From the NCBI GenBank assembly GCA_017311185.1, contig JAESUZ010002694.1:248001-312000 (forward strand): a DNA stretch of 64,000 nt. The letters run 5' to 3'. Below, piece by piece: positions 45,281 through 57,204 of the stretch; positions within the stretch are counted from its first letter, which is position 1, and the number at the start of each line of letters is the position of its first letter. Both the position numbers and the translations under genes were made by a program. Below the pieces are notes generated by a model, which was given only the letters and a program-made list of their open reading frames with translations, did not search any database and was not told the DNA's origin. The DNA is from Proteles cristata cristata (Eukaryota > Chordata > Mammalia > Carnivora > Hyaenidae).

Positions 45281-45625
45281 ACCACCCCCACATGGCATAC
45301 TTACACGCACAAGGCCCAGTTTCCCCTTCCCTAGCCTTCCTGCGAACAAGATTTCCTGCTACTCAAGGCCCATTGCACATGCCTTTGCCCGGTAATCTCA
45401 ATTCCTACAATGGCATGCACCTTCCTGTCCACACTGCTACAACAATATGTATGTACTTCTTTTGGGTCGATTATCTTAGGTTGCCCAGCATTCCAGTGTT
45501 GCATATGTGTCTCTGATCTCCACAACTGGACAGTGCATCTCCTGGGAACACAAGGCTTCCCCAGCTGTGAATCCCTTTCAGCATCTGCCACAGTGTAGAC
45601 ATATAGTAAATATTTGGCCAATTGC
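45281..45625 (+). repeat. Possible L2 fragment
   Basis: The T/C-rich strand with 'ctagccttcctgcgaacaag' and an end like 'cagtgtagacatatagtaaatatttggcc' weakly resembles the L2 3' end. The middle does not match well. Confidence 0.35.
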
Positions 45626-46477
45626 ACTGCGTGTCTTGGTTGGTTCATTCTCATGGGGGTTGTAATACAGGTCACACGGCAGCATGAAATTCCTGCAATT
45701 GAATTTTTCTAGCTGCTTATTAAGGTTCATTTACTTCCACTAACAGTTGGACAGGTGGTGGAGTCATAAAATCATTTTCAAGTTGTGGATTCAGCTATAC
45801 TTTTGAATGGTCATCAGTTCACTTTATTGTAGATAATTGTGTTGAAAGGCCTTTTCGTATTAAATGTAGAGTCAAAGAAATGTTCATTGAAAGTAATGGA
45901 GAGAAGATAATGACTTTAATTTTCTTCTTTTTATTTCCCGTAGGAAATATATTTAAGTACAGCCACTGGTAGGCCAATCTGGTACACGGAATTATCATTT
46001 ACACGTTTTTGACTGTTGTATTACGAGTCAACTTCAAGTAACCTGTGAAATATATCCAGCTGTCACGTTTTATTGAAACACAGATAAACAAGCAACAAAC
46101 AGAACCAGAAACAATCCTTTGGGGCCCCTGTAACTTTAATGAGTCCTTCATTGGCAAGCATGGTGGTCAGACGGTCCTCTGTTTAAGTCTGACTTCTGGC
46201 CCAATGCATTATAAGTGAGTAAATCATAGACCTCAAAAATTCTCTCACACTGATTCCTGAAGGAAAAGTGATGGTAATGGATAGCATGAGGTAACTAGCT
46301 TACTCAGATCCTCTTGTAGATTCATAGAGTTAGACCCAGTTTCAAATACATATCTTTCTGCATATTTTTACTGACATGATTATTTAAGAAGCTATCATGT
46401 GGTTTTGTCAAGGTGTAATCTTGGTAAAATCAAGGTTAAATCTCAGTTTCTGAAATGCATCTCAGGATGCAGTAATG
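45626..46477. other. Unassigned DNA
   Basis: About 0.85 kb shows nothing recognisable. Confidence 0.5.
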
Positions 46478-46492
46478 AAAAGATGAGCCCTT

Positions 46493-46705
46493 GGGGCACC
46501 TGGGTGGCTCACTTGGTTGAGTGTCTGACTCTTGATTTCGGCTCAGGTCATCATTTCACAGTTTGTGGGATTGAACCCCACATTGGGCTCTGCACTGACA
46601 GCACAGAGCCTGAGTGGGATTCTCTCTCTCCTTTTCTGCCCCTCACTTGAACGCATGCTCTCTCTCTCTCTTTCAAAATAAATAAATAGACTTTTTTTTT
46701 TCAAA
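46493..46705 (+). mobile_element. CAN-SINE with 15-bp TSD
   Basis: The plus-strand copy (ggggcacctgggtggctc ... aataaataaatagac) has an extra T9 run at 46,692-46,701. 'aaaagatgagccctt' (46,478-46,492) and 'aaaagatgaaccctt' (46,706-46,720) flank it. Confidence 0.97.
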
Positions 46706-46720
46706 AAAAGATGAACCCTT

Positions 46721-47132
46721 TTCCTATCCAGTAAAGACATGTCTTTTCATAAGATACTTGTGAGTGCATCTTCCCTGAATGTTTTGGCATTAACTAAAAT
46801 GTAGGGACCTAGGGTTTTCTACCAAGCAGAGAATTTGCCTTTTTTGAAAATGTGGCTAATGCCCATTCTTTGCAGATTTCATATTTGCTAACTGTCTGCT
46901 TGCTCTATTGATTTGTAGTTCACCAATCAGTCATCATGGCACCTCTACAGTCACTTACAGCTGTATACAGAAGAACTGGCCAAAACCTCAGTGGCCTCAC
47001 GTGCTGGCTCCCAGTGGAGTGGGGACAGGCAAGGCTCCTCCTTCCTGTCTTAGTCATATTACAAGTGTTCCTTTTACTGTTTAGCACAACATTTTCCACA
47101 TTTTTGTACATTTTGTGTGTGATTTATTTACT
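46721..47132. other. Unassigned DNA
   Basis: No supported feature. Confidence 0.5.
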
Positions 47133-47289
47133 TATAAAGTATTTATTATTTATTTTTGAGAAAGAGAGAGTGTGAGCAGGGGAGGGGCAGAGCACAGAGC
47201 CTGTGGGGCTCAAACTCACAACTGTGAGATCCTGACCTGAGAGGAAATCAAGAGCCGGACACTTAACTGATGGAGTCACCCAGGTGCCT
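47133..47289 (-). mobile_element. CAN-SINE with internal deletion
   Basis: In this minus-strand copy the GA block (47,160-47,190) runs directly into 'gcacagagcctgtggggctc'. The middle 'caggctccaggctctgagct' segment is missing. The head complement is 'gagtcacccaggtgcc'. Confidence 0.93.
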
Positions 47290-47660
47290 GATGGTTTTGC
47301 TGTTTAAAGTGTCTCTTGAAGAAGGCACTGAGGTGCTGCCTAGTGTCCCTGAGAGCCATGAGGCTGCAATGTGCCTCCCAGAGGAAACACAGGTGTGCCA
47401 TTGGGCATGCTCCAGCAGGTGATATGGGGCCACTGGCCAGCAGTTCAGTAATAACGAGCAAGCAATATATACGAAATAAGGGGTCTTTAAACAGACACAA
47501 ATATAGATAAAACAAGGGTATGTATTGGTAGTGGATAAAAATGTGACCAAAAGCTTTCAGGAAACTCATTCCGTTTTTTCTCTAAGAGCAGTAGTTCCTT
47601 AATCATTAATTCAGTGTCTGCAGTGAGTCTATAGCACTGAACTGCCATGAATAATGAGAA
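47290..47660. other. Unassigned DNA
   Basis: No supported feature. Confidence 0.45.
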
Positions 47661-48092
47661 TTGCCTGTATTTTAAAAACTTAATCGAAGTATAGTTGAAT
47701 TATATTATATTGATTTCAGATGTACAACATAGTGAATCGACAGTTATATACATTACAGTACGCTCACCACCTAAGTAGGAGCCGGCTCTCACCACGCAGA
47801 GTTATCACAGTTTTACTCCCTATGTTGTACTTTTCTTCACAACTACAAGTGTGTATCTCCTAATCCTCTTCACCTCTTTTGCGCATCTTCCTACCTCCAT
47901 CCATCCAACAACCACTAGCTCTGGATGAGTCTGTTTGTCTGCTGTTGCCATTGATGTTTTATTCCTTTGGGTTTCTAGATTCCATGTATAAGTGAAATAA
48001 TATAGTATTTGTCTTTCTCTGTCTCAACTGTTTCACTTAGTAAAATTCCTTCTAGTTTTATCTGTATTGTCACAGATGTCAAGATTTCATTA

Positions 48093-48140
48093 TACACACA
48101 TGCACACACACACACACACATATGTATGTATGTATATATA
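48093..48140. repeat. (CA)n(TATG)n simple repeat inside the L1
   Basis: A CA run is followed by TATGTATG and TATATA units. Confidence 0.93.
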
Positions 48141-48612
48141 ACATCTTTGTCCATTTATCTATTGACAGACACTTAGGTTGTTTCCAACTTTTAACTATTG
48201 TAAATAGTGCTGCAATAAACATAGAGGAGCATAGAGGTGCATATATCTTTTCAAATTAATGTTTTTGTTTTCTTCACATAAATACTCAGTGGTGGAATTC
48301 TTGGATCATACAGTAGCTCTATGTTTAATCTTATGGTTAGCCTCCATACTGTTTCCCACAGCGGCCACACCAACTTACATGCCCACCAGTTGAGTAGGAG
48401 GGTTTCCTTCTCTCCACATCCTCAACACTTGTCTTTTTTATTTTAGCCTTTCTGACAGGTATGGGATGATATTGCTTTGTGGTTTTAATTTGTATTTCCC
48501 TGGTGATGAGTGATGCTTAGTATCTTTTCATGTGTCCCTTGGCCATCTGTGTCTGCATGTCTTCTTTGGAAAAACATGTATTCAGGTCCTCTACCCATTT
48601 TTATTTAGATTA

Positions 48613-48675
48613 CTCCTCCTCCTCCTCCTCCCCCCTCCTCCTTCTCCCCTCCTCCTCTACCCTTCCTCCTCCATT
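48613..48675. repeat. (TCC)n simple repeat inside the L1
   Basis: About 60 bp of TCC-rich pyrimidine repeat interrupt the L1 ORF2 sequence, so they arose after insertion. Confidence 0.95.
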
Positions 48676-48939
48676 AATGTTGATTTGTATAAGCTACTTA
48701 ATACATTTTAGATATTAACCCTTTATTAGATATATCATTTGCAAATATCTTTTCCTATTTAGTCAGTTGCCTTTTTCTTTCATTGATGGTTTCCTTCACT
48801 GCAGCAGAAGCTTTTTAGTTTGGTGTGGTTCCATTTGTTTATTTTTGCTTTCGTTTCCCTGGCCTGGGGAGACACAATCAGCAAATACTGCTAAGGCTGA
48901 TGTCCAAGAGATTACTGCCTATGTTTTCTTCTAGGAGTT

Positions 48940-49159
48940 AAAAAAAAAATCTTTTTTTAATGGTTATTTTGAGAGAGAGAGAAACAGAGTGAGAGCAGGG
49001 GAGGGGAAGAGACAGAGGGAGACACAGAATCCAAAGTTGGCTCCAGGCTCTCATCAGCTGTCAGCACAGAGCCTAACATGGGGCTCAAACCCAGCAGCCA
49101 TGAGATCATTACCTGAGCCAAAGTTGGATGCCCAACCAGCTGAGCCCCCCAGGCACCCC
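48940..49159 (-). mobile_element. CAN-SINE inside the L1, exact 13-bp TSD
   Basis: This minus-strand copy sits between 'tcttctaggagtt' at 48,927-48,939 and 49,160-49,172. Its head complement is 'gagccccccaggcacccc'. Confidence 0.97.
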
Positions 49160-49172
49160 TCTTCTAGGAGTT

Positions 49173-49210
49173 TTGTGGTTTCAGGTATCACATTTAGGTC
49201 TTAGAGAATT
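49173..49210 (-). mobile_element. L1 LINE, right remnant after the SINE
   Basis: 'ttgtggtttcaggtatcaca' continues the L1 ORF2 sequence interrupted at 48,926. The element then stops, 5'-truncated. Confidence 0.75.
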
Positions 49211-49339
49211 GCCTGTGTTATGAATTTGTTTCCTATTCCTGGATCAAAATAAAACTGAGGCTATACTAGTCTTACCTTTGATCTTTATACATAGGGCACT
49301 GATGTGGTCTTTCTTTCTCCTCCTGATGTTAACATACAT

Positions 49340-49480
49340 ATTCTGTGCCAGTCACATTGCACATGGTAGCTCATTTTATGTCATCTACTCAATGATCCCA
49401 TGAATAAATTGCATCGCATGCCTTTCATATATTAAAATATTGAGACTCATATCTGTTTATCAGAGTTAAAACTGTAATAT
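49340..49480 (-). repeat. Possible MIR fragment
   Basis: 'ttctgtgccagtcacattgc', 'gtagctcattttatgtcatc' and 'caatgatcccatgaata' weakly follow the complement of MIR. Confidence 0.4.
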
Positions 49481-50379
49481 CCTATAATATCTAATGACCG
49501 TATGCAAGCCAGATGGCACTCTTCAGTCCTGATGGGTTATAAAATGTTAATACACAGGCACACACACATGCATGTGACCCTGCAAACACACGCAATCACA
49601 CATGTAAAGTATCATGCAACCTAAACGAAGTCATTCTCTTGGCCCGTAAATTATGTATTTTATAACAACTATGAAAGTGTCTGATGACATGGGAAAGGCT
49701 TCCTGCAGTGTGTAATGGATTGTTACAGTACACTAAGTCAGTAAGAATTTATGGGGAATCTATAGAGTTAGAAGCAGTGTGTGAAGTGTCGTCATGTTTA
49801 GGCACGTTTGCCCTAAAGCAGTCCCTATCTCGTAGCACACACACAGTGAACATGGCTTAAAGCAAAGCAGTGATGCCAGCCAATATTTCCATCTGTTTGG
49901 TCACTGGGGAACATTGAGGTAGGTTGCTGAACTTTTCCTTCTGTGTTTGCATGATTTAAATTAGCTACGTTCAGTTTATCTCTAGATGGTTTTAACTGGT
50001 GTAATCCTATAATGCAGTCTGACTGTTTCAGCTTCCAAGTAAACTCCCAGAGCACCCTGGCTTCTCTATGCTGGAGGTAGTGGGGTCTGTCATACAGGCT
50101 TTCTTGCTGGGATCCTTCTGCACACCTGAAGCCTGGTGCCTTCTGTGCTATGAACTGTGCCCATGTGAAATTGTAAGCACCCTCTCTTGTACCTAACTCT
50201 CAAGTGCTGGGCACTCCACAGGACTTTGTCTGCTTAGAATTTCTAGTGCATGACGTTGGCCTAGCCAATGAGTTTTGTGTCTCCACAAGTATCCAGCCAG
50301 GGTTTGAGACGTCAATATCCTCTGTGTTAAAAGCAAGTCCATTATTCAAACTATGTTCTAGGTAATGAGAGAGAGACCC

Positions 50380-50382
<3 letters not shown>
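49481..50382. other. Unassigned DNA
   Basis: About 0.9 kb holds no supported gene. A CA-rich imperfect stretch lies at 49,553-49,610. Confidence 0.5.

Positions 50383-50430
<48 letters not shown>
50383..50430. repeat. (CA)24 microsatellite
   Basis: Forty-eight uninterrupted bases of CA. It is likely to be highly polymorphic. Confidence 0.99.
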
Positions 50431-50436
<6 letters not shown>

Positions 50437-50577
50437 TACTCGTTTGTGCACTGGAAGGTATGCAAATGCACAGGCTCATTCTGAAGCAGACAGTGCTCCT
50501 GTTAGAAAAGTTTTTTCTACCATATATCTTTATTCTTTCCATATAAAGACTGAAGTAGGCTAAAGAGTAGGATTCCA

Positions 50578-50812
50578 GGGAACCTGGGTGGCTCAGTCGG
50601 TTAGGCATCCAGCTTCAGCTCAGGTCATGATCTCACAGTTTGTGAGTTCAAGCCCCGTGTTGGGCTCTGTGCTGACAGCTCAGAACCTGGAGCCTGCTTC
50701 GGATTCTGTGTCTCCTTCTCACTCTCTGCCCCTCCCCTACTCATGCTCTGTCTCTGTCTGTCTCTGTCTCTCTCAAAAATAAATAAACATTAAAAATTTT
50801 AAAAACGAAACA
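50578..50812 (+). mobile_element. CAN-SINE
   Basis: The plus-strand copy (gggaacctgggtggctcagtc) has 'gctgacagctcagaacctgg', 'gcctgcttcggattctgtgt' and a CTGTCT run. It ends in 'aaaaataaataaacattaaa'. It belongs to the classic cat-type form rather than the CTGCCAGCTC young form. Confidence 0.97.
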
Positions 50813-52314
50813 ACTACAACAAAACAAACATGTGAAATGTAAAGACTTGTGTTTGTTGTTTCTTTGATCCATGTGATCCAGAAGAACAAATACCTTATTT
50901 AGTTAGGAAAGAAAATTGTGAGTATGGGTGTATTTCATTATATAAATGGACAAAATATTTCCATTTGATTCCTGGGGGGGGAAGATGCGCAAAAATGCAG
51001 AGTCCCACAACGCGGTATCTTTTCCCTTTTTAAGAGGACAGAAAGTGTTGGAGGGACGCAAGTGTCCCTGGGAGCCTGGGGAGTGGTGGAAACTCAGTCA
51101 CCAGTGCTCTCCCTGCTCAGAGACTTCATTTCTGTACAAATCAGTGATTCCTCCAACACTTGTACTAATGAATTGTATACGGACATTACTTATTCCACCT
51201 CCACTAGGCATTTCCATGTCAATAAAACAGACGGTTGAGCACAATTAGTTCTTTGGCAGAACTGTAAATATAGTCAGTCCTGTCCTTTCCTGTCTCACTT
51301 CCACATTGCCCAGGTGCATAATAGCATGGCTCTGTTGGAAACCATTTATAGGGTCTAGTTCTTATATTTTCCTGGCAGGTTGATGACTTCTTACCAAGTA
51401 CTTCTACGAATGCTCCACAAATTGAGAGGTCTTGAAATTAAACACAAGTCCGGGAATTTATTATAATATATTCCTAATATTTAATTTAGCTTGAGATCGG
51501 ACTTAAGAGTTCTTTGTTTCCTGTGATTGTTACCTTAACTTGTGTAGTTGGACGTATTCCAGTGCGATTGTAAGTTGCAAGCAATGAAATGACAGATTTG
51601 GGGAACCGGAGGTGATTCTGTGTGAAGGTGACGCACTATCTTGTAGAGCAGGTTGGACACTTGAAAGACTGAGGTGAGACGCGAGTAGGGCGACATGAGT
51701 GCCCATCCAGACCGTCTTAGTTTCTGACTGCTGTTCCAAAGTCATCATTAATGCCTTCATCACATATCTTTGCCCGGTACCCATCTTTGATCACTTAAAT
51801 AACCGCTGTAGATTAAACCTCTCAGATACAAGGCGAGAGTCAATGAATTTATTCACGTACCATGAAAGAGAAAGGAGTACCGCTCCTTGAAGATAAGCCA
51901 TGACTGCTAGTGTGTTATATCACTTTCCTTTATGTGTATATAAATATTAGACATTTGCTTGCATATAAAGTTTCCCATTCATTTTTCAATTTCAATAAAT
52001 AAATGTTTTATTAAGCCAGAATAATTCAGGCAATGGGCTCACTATTTGCCAGTTATTAATATATGTCTCAAAATTTACTTGATCGCGTTTTGCTCTCATA
52101 AGCATTGATTCTTGGTGAATGTGATCGTGCCTTTATCATATTTATTTTTTTGGAGTAACTAATAAAACATAATGTGAATAACAATTATAATAATAATGGT
52201 AATAATAGCCACCCCACCCCACAACTCTTTTCATTATGCTAAGCAGTATATATAGATGATTTTTTTATATAGCATCTCATTAAATACTGTAAAAAAACAC
52301 AACTCTAACATGTT
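50813..52314. other. Unassigned DNA
   Basis: About 1.5 kb has no recognisable repeat or gene. 'ctaagcagtatatatagatg' near 52,238 hints at an MIR complement but is isolated. Confidence 0.45.
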
Positions 52315-52790
52315 GCATTAGCCAGGATTTTCCACGGAGAAAGAGCAGGAGAGAGAGAGCAAGCAGATACTTATGATTTGTTTTGAGGACTTTGTTCATG
52401 CAGATGTGGGTCTGGAGCTGCTATCTGTGAGCTGGAGACATGGAAGGCCCATGTGTAGTTCAGTCAGAGTCTGAAGGCCTGAGAGCCAGGTAAGGTGATG
52501 GTTAAGTCTCTGTCCAAAAGGACAGGAGGAGACCCCTGTTCCAGCTCAAGCAGTTGAGAGAGAGAAGACAAGGAAGGAATGAATTCCCCCTTCTTCTGCC
52601 TTTTGTTTTATTCAAGTTCTCACAGATGGGATGATTCCCCCACACACTGGGGAGGGCAACTTCAGTCTACTAACTTAATGCCGATCTCATCCAGAAACAC
52701 TGTTACAGACATACCCAGAAATAGGGTTCAACCCAACTATCTGGGCAGTCAAGTTGAGACATAAAAGTAACCATCACAAGTCCACCCCTT
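52315..52790. repeat. Medium-reiteration repeat ('caagttgagacataaaagtaaccatcaca' type)
   Basis: It begins 'ggattttccacggagaaaga' and ends with 'gtcaagttgagacataaaag'. The start and end, about 470 bp apart, match a common old mammalian interspersed repeat. I cannot name the family with confidence. Confidence 0.55.
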
Positions 52791-53094
52791 GTCAAACAGG
52801 CACCCATGCATATTTCCTGAAACCACAGTTAATCTCCAAATAAAGGCAGTAACAGGATCATAGTTCTACCTAACATGATGCAACTATTCCACATACAACC
52901 AAAACCACACTAACCCCTTCACCAGAGAAAGAGATAAAGTTTTTCTTTCATTGACATGTCTTTCATTGACATGTACTCCACACTTAGATGTCCCATAACA
53001 TAAATAATATAATGTAAAGTTAATATATCCTATGTTACATTACAAGGTAATAAGAGAAGAAAGAAATTAAAGATATAAATTCATTCACACATGT

Positions 53095-53445
53095 CTTGGC
53101 CATTCAGGCTGCTAATAGCAGTGGCCTGGGTAGCTTATAAACAACAGAAATTTATGTCTCACAGTTCTGGGGGCTGGGAGTCCTAGATCAAGGCACCAGC
53201 AGACTCTGTATCTGGTGAGATGCTTTTTCCTTGTTCATAGATGGCCATTTTTTCATGTGTCTTCAGTGGCTGGAAAGGCAATAGAGTTTTGGGGGGTCTG
53301 TTTTAATGTCATGATATTAATGTCATCTCTAAGGGCTCTTTCCTCATGGGCTAATGATTCCTCAAAGGCTCCACCACCAAATACCATCACACTGGGGTTA
53401 CATTTCCTCGTCTGAACATAGGGGAAACAAAAACACTCTTTCTAT
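53095..53445 (+). repeat. Medium-reiteration repeat ('cacagttctgg' type), fuller copy
   Basis: 'gcttataaacaacagaaatt', 'ctcacagttctgggggctgg', 'agatcaaggcaccagcagac' and 'ccaaataccatcacactggg' occur in order. It is the same family as 30,680-31,005. Confidence 0.75.
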
Positions 53446-54260
53446 AGCCATATACAAACATATTCATAACAAAATAAGAAAGATCTACTCCTGACAGTTA
53501 AAGTCCTCATTTCTGTAACTGGTCATGTGGTTATAGTTGACATTTAGAACCACTCTTATCTGCTATCCACTCTGTATTCTCTTTGCCCTTAATGAGCATC
53601 TCAGCTGGTCTGGTTCTTTTCCTGGTCAGATGACCCAAGTCTTCATTCTGAAGGGTCTGGGCCATTAGTGGTCCTTCCCAGATTGGGCTGTTGTTTTAGT
53701 TTTCCACTGATCCTAATCACTGGGCAGGGGAATAATAAGGGACTTCTTGCATGCTGGACATATACTTCCTTTCCTCCATTACGGAATAGTACTCCATATC
53801 TCATTAGTAGTCAGCATCAGACATCCTGCACAGCCAGCACTGTAAGTCTTTCCTCTGCATGTTGATTCAGAGGCATGAGAACCCAAAGTGTCTAGGTGGC
53901 AGTCTCAGTGTCCAGCTCAGTAGAATCACTGTCGTGTCTCTTGACAGAAGTTAGTTCCTCTGGAACGAACACTTCTTGGCCAGTAGAACATAAGGTTTCA
54001 GGAATAGGAAGCAAAACACTGCTAGTTGGTCACTACAGGTACTAGTGAATGGTGCCTCTCTCATTTCCACCTCTTGATTCCAGAACCCCTGAATTCTGGT
54101 GTGAAAGAAACAACACTGTATGTGGGATGCTGACTCAGCACATACAGCCTTCTGGGAGAACTTGCCAGAGCAGTGCAAGGTACCACCACTGAGGTTTGAT
54201 ATAACAGAGCCTTCAAAAGGCCACTCACTCCATCAGTCCATCAAGCCAGCCAACTCAGGC
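53446..54260. other. Possible ERVL/MaLR-type internal relic
   Basis: The wording around 53,900-54,190 ('cttgacagaagttagttcct', 'ctagttggtcactacaggta') resembles ancient LTR-retroelement internal sequence that I have seen repeated in mammals. No frame, LTR or domain can be shown. Confidence 0.35.
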
Positions 54261-55300
54261 CTCTTTTTAAGGCATCAAGTAATATATAGAAAGACACGTC
54301 ATAGATGCATTGTCTACATTTCACAGTGAAGATACAACATATATAAACATAGCCCTGACGTGACATAATTGGGAAGGTTGATTCAGTGGCTACAGTAGAA
54401 CAGTAAACTGAAACGACACAGTTTCTATTGATTGTTCATGAAGTACTCTCAAAATTTGACCAGATTTTAGGCCAATGTAAAATATTAATACATTTCAAAA
54501 GTAAAAAGAAATAAATCTAAAATTAATTTTAAAAATTAGAGAAAAATAAAAACCATAAAACTTAGGAATACCCTTGGTGAAAAAGAAAAGGAAAAGAGAA
54601 ACAAATAGGGAATTGAAAGCCAAAAAAAATTATTAAAATTTCAGAAGAACCAGGAAATAATAGCAATGATATTTTATGTACAAACACATACATGTGTTTG
54701 TATATGTGTTTTTTGGCTATGTATAGGTACCTGTGGATATATATTGTATTTTGAACTATGTGTTAATTTTTAATTAAAAGTGAGATAAGGGATAGTTTAA
54801 ATAAATTTGTTATTAACCCAAAATTTAAATGACTTGAATGGTTAATTTAGACAATTGAATTGTCATTTTAGCCTATGTTTTAAATTTTTATTTAAATAAA
54901 TTTTATAACTTATATTTTATAATGTGTCTATTTGAAAACATGTTTAATTCTGAAAAGAAAAATGGCCTCAAATTAAGTCTGCACTTTCTGCTCACCTCCT
55001 CCTCCTCTCAAGCTCTAAAGTTTATTGGATGATTCTTACCAGTATACAGCTTCCATAAAAATTAAATATATTATTAATAGAATGCTAAAATATTTGTATG
55101 ACATGTAAATAATGGATTTTGTTCACTTAAGTGGAAAGAAACTTTGGCATATGTGTTAAATGCAGTTATTGATATAAGTAAACACTTTTTCTGCTGTCTG
55201 TACTCAGTCTTCCTCAGATGATTGCCTTGGAAACTTGATTAATTCCATGCATCTGTTTTTTTTTATTTTTCTATTTACTCATGGTTACCATGGTATTACA
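54261..55300. other. Unassigned AT-rich DNA
   Basis: About 1 kb of very AT-rich DNA. The A-rich block at 54,440-54,660 may be decayed LINE sequence. No gene is supported. Confidence 0.45.
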
Positions 55301-55900
55301 CATTCCTCCATTTCTCTGCCTAATAGCTCTCTACTGAGAAGTATTTAAACAGAGGGGAGGGAATATTTCTTTATCCCAAATAATGAACCCAGGCCCCTTG
55401 GCAACGTATTCATATAAAGCCAGTGGATTTTATTGTAGGCTTTATTTACAGAACGGATAATTTTCCTTTCCAGCCACATTGTTTGATATATAATTACTTA
55501 TTCATTAGCTTGTGTAATTAATTTTTCTTCATTGTGAAGAAAATGCACTCAGAATAACATTCTTTGGAGTCATAAGGGGTTTTTAACATACATTAATATA
55601 ACCGTTTATCCAAAGGAGAAATTCCCTGCACAACATTCTGACAAAGCACTATTCTATTTCTGATTAGTTGTTTCAACAATGGGGAAAACTGAATAGGTCA
55701 AAGCAGTCATAATCTTACTGAAAAACTGAAGTATTCAAAATTAACCCAATACTTACCTAAAGTATTACTTGTTTTATAACGTTCACCCATCGGTTTGGTT
55801 CTGCCTTCTAGAGAAGCAAAAATAAATGCAAGGAACGGGCTACTATACAATCATAGAGGGCAGTTATACATTTGAAGTAGGCCGGAGCACATGTCCTAAA
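55301..55900. other. Unique AT-rich DNA, candidate conserved noncoding element
   Basis: This stretch is free of recognisable repeats and rich in TAATTA/ATTAAT-type cores, for example around 55,490-55,525. Such cores are common in developmental enhancers. This is only compositional; conservation cannot be judged here. Confidence 0.25.
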
Positions 55901-56712
55901 GCTCTTTGTTTATTTGTGCTATTTTAGGTGCCTTCACAGCCCCAGATTCCCATCAGCTCGGTCCTTGCTCTCAGCAAAGGGTAGGGAATCAGTCAGGACC
56001 GTGAGCTGCCATCTTTGACAACAGCAATACCAGGCTTCACACAACAGTGTCATGACGACGACAACGGCCTTTCCTGTTTACCAGGGGAGGACTTGTTCCA
56101 CAGAGCAGTTCCATCCAGTGGAACCTCTGTCACAACGCCGGGTTTATCGGCGCTGACTTTAGAAGTAAAACGCCCCTAATTTTAAGAAATGAGCACAGGC
56201 TCTGTGTTCCTTCTGATAGACACACTGTGTGCTCTCCCATTGTTTCTCCTTGCTGATGTGCAAACAGTGTTCCACCTCCTCCCAGGCCTTTCCCTGCACA
56301 GGAAACAGAATATTCTCTATTTAGTGTCCCTGAGTTTTCTGGTGACGGCATCTTTAGCCTGAGCAGAAGGCCTCATGGCTGGGTCACCTTGGGGTGGCTT
56401 TTGTTTGAGCTGTACCACGTGATTGTGTCCTTGGCTATGAGATCACTCACTCCCTTCTTCGGGTCATGGTCTGCAGCCCTGTCTCCAAATTTGTACTGTC
56501 TTCACAATTCCTCATGGACTGAAGCATGCATTGCCAATACATGCCCTAATACAGTTCACATTAACTGTACATGTTTCATAAACCCATACTTTTATCCCAT
56601 AAAAATATATTTGATCAATTCTGTTCTCTGTTCTTTATAATTTAAACTACCGTTTCTTCTATTTTAATATACTGAGGTACCTCCCAACCTATGCTACTGA
56701 TTCAGGCTCCTC
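55901..56712. other. Unassigned DNA
   Basis: No supported gene or repeat. Confidence 0.45.
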
Positions 56713-56713
56713 C

Positions 56714-56904
56714 CTGATTATTTAATTAATTAATTAATTTAGAGAGTAAGCAAGTGGGAGGGGCAGGGAGAACAGGGGAGAGAGATTCCCAACCAGGCTC
56801 TGAGCTGTCAGCACAGAGGCCAACATGGGGCTCGAGCCCACAAACTGAGATAATGACCTGAGCCAAAGTCAGATGCTTATCTAACTGAGCCATGCTGGTG
56901 TCCC
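56714..56904 (-). mobile_element. CAN-SINE, short
   Basis: In this minus-strand copy the tail complement has become (ATTA)n at 56,718-56,740. 'caggctctgagctgtcagca' is present and the head complement is 'gagccatgctggtgtcccc'. 'cctgatt' flanks both ends. Confidence 0.94.
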
Positions 56905-56905
56905 C

Positions 56906-57204
56906 TGATTGATTTACACCAGTACTGGGTGCAGTGATTACCAAGGTATAAAGTTGGAGAAACCCACTTATCTCCTTTGAAGTGGTGAGGTAGGTATTGA
57001 AAACATGGTAGCCATTATATGATTGTTTCAGTCAACCCCAGTTTCTCTTCTTCTGTGTCCTACTCCTCAAATCTCCACAAGTCAGTACTCATTATTTTAT
57101 TTTTCTTAAATATGAATAAAATTCTTTATTTTTTACTATTTTGTCTTTTTTGGTAATTGTGCATTCATTTCATCTGAGTGAGCTAATTATTTTCAATTGT
57201 ACAT
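56906..57204. other. Unassigned DNA
   Basis: No supported feature. Confidence 0.45.

Larger units (their letters stand above)
47661..48926 (-). mobile_element. L1 LINE (L1MA-like), 3' UTR and ORF2 end, left part
   Basis: The minus-strand L1 begins with its 3' UTR ('ttgatttcagatgtacaaca' at 47,710). It goes through the ORF2 end ('ctatttagtcagttgccttt' near 48,757). The SINE at 48,940 interrupts it. Confidence 0.9.
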
